From Rhizobiales bacterium Y(2018) (lineage in GTDB: Bacteria; Pseudomonadota; Alphaproteobacteria; Rhizobiales; Aestuariivirgaceae), in NCBI GenBank assembly GCA_005502925.1, contig SCPD01000002.1:310001-374000 (forward strand): DNA of 64,000 nucleotides, written 5' to 3'. A program made the position numbers and the translations under genes. The notes under the pieces are model-generated. The model was not told the DNA's origin. It made no database searches and saw only the letters and a list, made by a program, of their open reading frames with translations. Shown one piece after another: positions 60,874 to 64,000 of this stretch; within the stretch, counting starts at the first letter, position 1; the number at the start of each line of letters is the position of its first letter.

Positions 60874-62429
60874 CCACTGCGACTTTCAAGCCCAACGTCC
60901 TTCTGATCTGTGCCGACCAGTGGCGGAGCGATTGCATTTCGGCGCTCGGACACCCGAATGTGCGTACCCCGCATCTCGATGCGCTGATGAAGGAGGCGGT
61001 GACCTTCCGCAACCATTTCGGCCAGTGCACGCCCTGCGGCCCCTCGCGCACCAGCCTCCTGACCGGCCTCTATCTGATGAACCACCGCTCGGGGCGCAAC
61101 GGGACGCCGCTCGACGGACGGCACACGAATCTGGCGCTCGAGGCGCGCAAGCTCGGTTACGAGCCGGCGCTGTTCGGTTATACCGACACGTCGCCCGATC
61201 CGCGCCGGCACCATCCGAACGACCCGGCGCTCACCGCCTATGATGAAGGCGTGCTGCCGGGCTTCATCACGCCCTTGCATCTGCCGGAAGACATGGGGCG
61301 CTGGATCTCGGAACTGATCGCGCTGGGTTATGACCTGCCCAACGGCCGCGCCGATGCCTTCCGGCCGCGCCGGGGCTTCGTCAAGCCGCCGGATCGCGGC
61401 TTCCGCTTCATCCCGACCCAGCACAAGGCCGAGCACAGCGAGACCGCCTTTCTCACCGACGAGTTCATCAAATGGCTGTCGATCAGGCGCACGCGGCCGT
61501 GGTTCGCGCATCTGGTGTTCTTCCGGCCGCATCCGCCGATCATCGCGCCCGAGCCCTATAATGGCAATGTGCATCCGAGGGATGTCGACTTCCCGCATCG
61601 CGCGGCAAGCCCGGAGGCGGAAGGCCGGCAGCATCCGCTGCTGGCGCATGAGATCTCGAATGTGGCGCGGCCCGACGCCTATGACGAGCACAATCCGCTC
61701 GATCTCGTGCGCGCCGACGATCTCGAGATCCGCCAGATGCGAGCGACCTATTACGGCCTGATCGAGGAGACCGACCATCATCTCGGCCGCGTCATCGCGC
61801 AACTGAAGGAAAGCGGGCAATATGACCGCACGCTCATCATCGTGACGAGCGATCATGCCGAAATGCTGGGCGATCACTATGTGTGGGGCAAGGAAATCTA
61901 TTTCGACGGCTCCTTCCATCTGCCGCTGGTGATCCGCGATCCACGCCCCGGAGCGAAAGCGAGCCGGGGCAGCACGGTCGAAGCCTTCACTGAAGCCATC
62001 GACATCATGCCGACCATCCTCGACTGGCTGGGCGCTGACATTCCGCGGAGCTGCGACGGGCGCTCGCTGCTGCCGTTCCTCGAAGGCCGGACACCGGATC
62101 GCTGGCGCGACGCGGTGTTCTTCGAGCATGACTTCCGCAATGTGCGCAGCCAAAGGGTGGAGCAGGCTTTGGACATCCCGTCGGATGAATGTTCCTACGC
62201 CGTGGTCCGCGACAGCAATTACAAATATGTGCATTTCGCCGCCCTGCCGCCGCTCTTCTTCGACGTCGTGAATGATCCGCATGAATTCACCAATCTGGCC
62301 GGGCGGCCCGAGCATCTGGGCACCGAACTCCGCTATGCGCAGAAGCTCCTGTCATGGCGGCTCGTCAACCAGGAGCGGCTGCTCACCAACATGCATGTCG
62401 GCGAAGGTGGCGTGTTCGAACGAAAATAA
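60870..62429 (+). CDS. Phosphonate-monoester-hydrolase/sulfatase family enzyme (formylglycine type)
   Basis: Alkaline-phosphatase-superfamily hydrolase of 519 residues. The formylglycine motif is C56-G-P-S-R-T-S-L-L-T-G; Cys56 is converted to formylglycine by a maturase not in the window. Metal and catalytic residues: D16 in A-D-Q-W, D328 and H329 in S-D-H-A-E-M, and K341. Spacing and the wording M-N-H-R-S...N-G-T-P-L-D and Y-T-D-T-S-P-D-P-R match characterised phosphonate monoester hydrolases, which also cleave phosphodiesters and sulfate esters. No signal peptide, so the substrate is imported first by the ABC system whose ATPase gene it overlaps. Confidence 0.87.
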   Translation: MTTATFKPNVLLICADQWRSDCISALGHPNVRTPHLDALMKEAVTFRNHFGQCTPCGPSRTSLLTGLYLMNHRSGRNGTPLDGRHTNLALEARKLGYEPALFGYTDTSPDPRRHHPNDPALTAYDEGVLPGFITPLHLPEDMGRWISELIALGYDLPNGRADAFRPRRGFVKPPDRGFRFIPTQHKAEHSETAFLTDEFIKWLSIRRTRPWFAHLVFFRPHPPIIAPEPYNGNVHPRDVDFPHRAASPEAEGRQHPLLAHEISNVARPDAYDEHNPLDLVRADDLEIRQMRATYYGLIEETDHHLGRVIAQLKESGQYDRTLIIVTSDHAEMLGDHYVWGKEIYFDGSFHLPLVIRDPRPGAKASRGSTVEAFTEAIDIMPTILDWLGADIPRSCDGRSLLPFLEGRTPDRWRDAVFFEHDFRNVRSQRVEQALDIPSDECSYAVVRDSNYKYVHFAALPPLFFDVVNDPHEFTNLAGRPEHLGTELRYAQKLLSWRLVNQERLLTNMHVGEGGVFERK

Positions 62430-62436
62430 TCCAGAA

Positions 62437-64000
62437 CTAGAAAGCCACGCCGAGCCGCGCCGTGAATCCATTGTCGGCAACGCCGTCGCCGAAACGACCT
62501 TGATAGGCGCCGCCAAAATTCACGGTATCGGTCAGCGCCAGATCGAGGCCCGCCTCGAGAAGCGCGCTGTCGCGTGCCATCGACACGCCGCGAATGGTGA
62601 AATCGTCCCCGCCGGCAAAGGTAAGGCGGCTTTCGGACGCGATATCGCCGAAGGCATGTTGCCAGCCGATGAGGCCTCTGACGCGCATCGCCATATCGCC
62701 AAGCGCGAAACGTGCTTCGGGCCTCAGCCCCAGTGTCGTCGAAAGATTGTCGGTGCTGTCTGATCCGGAGGCGAGCGCGGCACTGCCGCCCGTCTCCGCG
62801 AAGCTGTCGATATGGAGATTGACATAAGCGGCCTGGAGGAAGGGCGTCAGTGTCAGCCCGCCGAGCTCGGCGTCATAGGCGATCTCGCCGAAGAGCTGCG
62901 CGGTGCCGGCGCCATAATCGGCATCGAGCTCCTGATCGACCGGATTTGTGATGCGGCGCCGGGTCTCGATATCGTTCCAGCTATAGGCGGCGCCCGCCTG
63001 GAACACGAAGCCTTGCCAATCGGTGCCGCCATACAGCCCGATATGATAACCCTCGGCGCTGCCGGTGGAGTTGCGCGCATCGACATCGAAGCTCGTATGG
63101 CTGTAACCGCCCATGAGACCCAGCCGCCAGCTGCCCAGTTCCGTATCGGCGCCGATGAAACCTCCCCCGGCAGAGCGCTCGAAGGACGCCGCATTGCTGT
63201 CGCCATCCCAATTTCCCCACGCGCCGTAGCCCGACATCCAGAAGCCGGAAGAGGGCCGAGCCACGCTGAGATCGGCCACAGGCTCGATCCTGCCGCCGGC
63301 CGTCATGGCGGCGGCGTCGGTTGTCGAATCGCTTTTGAGCGACCGCAGGCGTCCCGAAACGGCCTGGCGCAGAAAGCGGCTGTCCTCGCTGAGCATGGTC
63401 CGGGCCGAGGCATGGATTTCGCCCGACAGCTGGTCGAAGGCGTCCGCGACATCCGCATCGGCGAGCAGCAGAATGGCGTCATAAAGCTCATGGCCGAAGC
63501 CAAGGCTTTCGGCGCCATTGGCCGTGGCGATCTGATTGCGCGTCGACGCCTTGTCGGCGAAGTCGATGTCATTGCGCAGGAGCGTCAGCCGCACGTCATT
63601 GCCGACATAAAGGAGATCGGGCGTCAGAAAGGCGAAATCAGAGGTCACACCCCCGAATATGCCGTCGAGCCCGCCATCGGCGGTGAGGATCGTATAGGTG
63701 GAGAAGGGCTTGTACGAGCCATTGGCGCCGATATGAACGACGGAGCCGCCGGAAAGCGTCGCCGTGCCGGTGACATGGAGGAGGCTGCTGTCGGTCGGGG
63801 CAGGATCGACCTCGACGTCGTAACGGGAACCACTGTTGAAAGTGAGGTCGCCGCTGACGGTGAGCGTGGTGGCGGGACCGCCGGCCCGGATCGCCGCGCC
63901 GGAATTGAGCGTGGTGGCGCCGACCGTGCCTTTGCCCATCAGGGTCGCGCCATCTTCGACGGTGACGGTCGAAGCAGCGATCGATCCGTCGACGACGAGA
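62437..64000 (-). CDS. Autotransporter outer-membrane protein, 5' end outside window
   Basis: C-terminal part of an autotransporter; the frame is open to base 64000, so the N-terminus and signal are not seen. Visible order: beta-helix passenger end with Gly/Thr/Ser-rich repeats (L-V-V-D-G-S-I-A-A-S... then D-L-T-F-N-S-G-S-R-Y-D-V-E-V), a conserved linker (Y-D-A-I-L-L-L-A-D-A-D-V-A-D-A-F-D-Q-L-S-G-E), then the beta-barrel of about 270 residues from S-G-F-W-M-S-G-Y-G-A-W-G to the terminal A-R-L-G-V-A-F. The final aromatic residue is the normal outer-membrane signature. Convergent with the sulfatase gene, 7 bp apart. Confidence 0.9.
   Translation of the reverse strand, partial: LVVDGSIAASTVTVEDGATLMGKGTVGATTLNSGAAIRAGGPATTLTVSGDLTFNSGSRYDVEVDPAPTDSSLLHVTGTATLSGGSVVHIGANGSYKPFSTYTILTADGGLDGIFGGVTSDFAFLTPDLLYVGNDVRLTLLRNDIDFADKASTRNQIATANGAESLGFGHELYDAILLLADADVADAFDQLSGEIHASARTMLSEDSRFLRQAVSGRLRSLKSDSTTDAAAMTAGGRIEPVADLSVARPSSGFWMSGYGAWGNWDGDSNAASFERSAGGGFIGADTELGSWRLGLMGGYSHTSFDVDARNSTGSAEGYHIGLYGGTDWQGFVFQAGAAYSWNDIETRRRITNPVDQELDADYGAGTAQLFGEIAYDAELGGLTLTPFLQAAYVNLHIDSFAETGGSAALASGSDSTDNLSTTLGLRPEARFALGDMAMRVRGLIGWQHAFGDIASESRLTFAGGDDFTIRGVSMARDSALLEAGLDLALTDTVNFGGAYQGRFGDGVADNGFTARLGVAF

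Overview
The window reads as chromosomal DNA of a high-GC alphaproteobacterium, most likely of the order Hyphomicrobiales (Rhizobiales). The grounds are a GcrA cell-cycle regulator with GANTC sites clustered in front of it, a phoR-pstSCAB-phoU-phoB locus, the long two-domain type of dCTP deaminase, a 'cisplatin-response' ATP-dependent DNA ligase with its MBL exonuclease, an IalB-family remnant and RIME-like double-palindrome repeats. The species cannot be named from the sequence alone.

Layout. 1-5050: the 3' part of an RND efflux pump, a periplasmic four-EF-hand protein, a frameshifted IalB-family gene and an OmpR-type response regulator without a visible kinase. 5192-5266: tRNA-Gly(CCC). 5333-6938: a LysR regulator divergent from a protein with two tandem DUF6506 domains, with a perfect palindrome between them. 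7188-13952: a large MscS-type channel followed by a 1501-residue TIR-nSTAND-TM-WD40 protein, the best candidate here for a defence or signalling system. 13959-18372: dcd, a GlxA-type AraC regulator, and a divergent operon of class II aldolase, small helical protein and AHL-lactonase-like hydrolase. 18418-24624: apaG, argE, yccF, hslO, argF, argD and gcrA; the argD-gcrA gap holds hairpins that may be a small RNA. 24687-28244: a tightly packed SDR/NUDIX/VOC/CocE-hydrolase operon. 28397-28936: an L,D-transpeptidase.

29064-36714 is a complete phosphate-starvation locus: kinase PhoR, the PstSCAB importer, PhoU and PhoB, with Pho-box-like direct repeats before phoR and pstS. 36819-39473 holds an exonuclease and ATP-dependent ligase pair for DNA repair. 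39751-44902 is a dipeptide/oligopeptide-type ABC importer with a strong hairpin after the binding-protein gene. 44904-47398 holds a Tat-type MBL hydrolase and a DNA photolyase.

47395-62429 appears to hold two DeoR-controlled uptake and catabolism modules. The first has a glycerol-1-phosphate-dehydrogenase-like enzyme, an FGGY kinase, a fuculose-phosphate-type aldolase, a DeoR regulator and, divergently, a spermidine/putrescine-type ABC importer; the logic is import, phosphorylation, oxidation and aldol cleavage of a polyol or sugar. The second has a DeoR regulator, a long structured leader, an Fe/AEP-type ABC importer and a formylglycine phosphonate-monoester-hydrolase/sulfatase with overlapping start. 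The window ends in the C-terminal part of an autotransporter that runs past base 64000.
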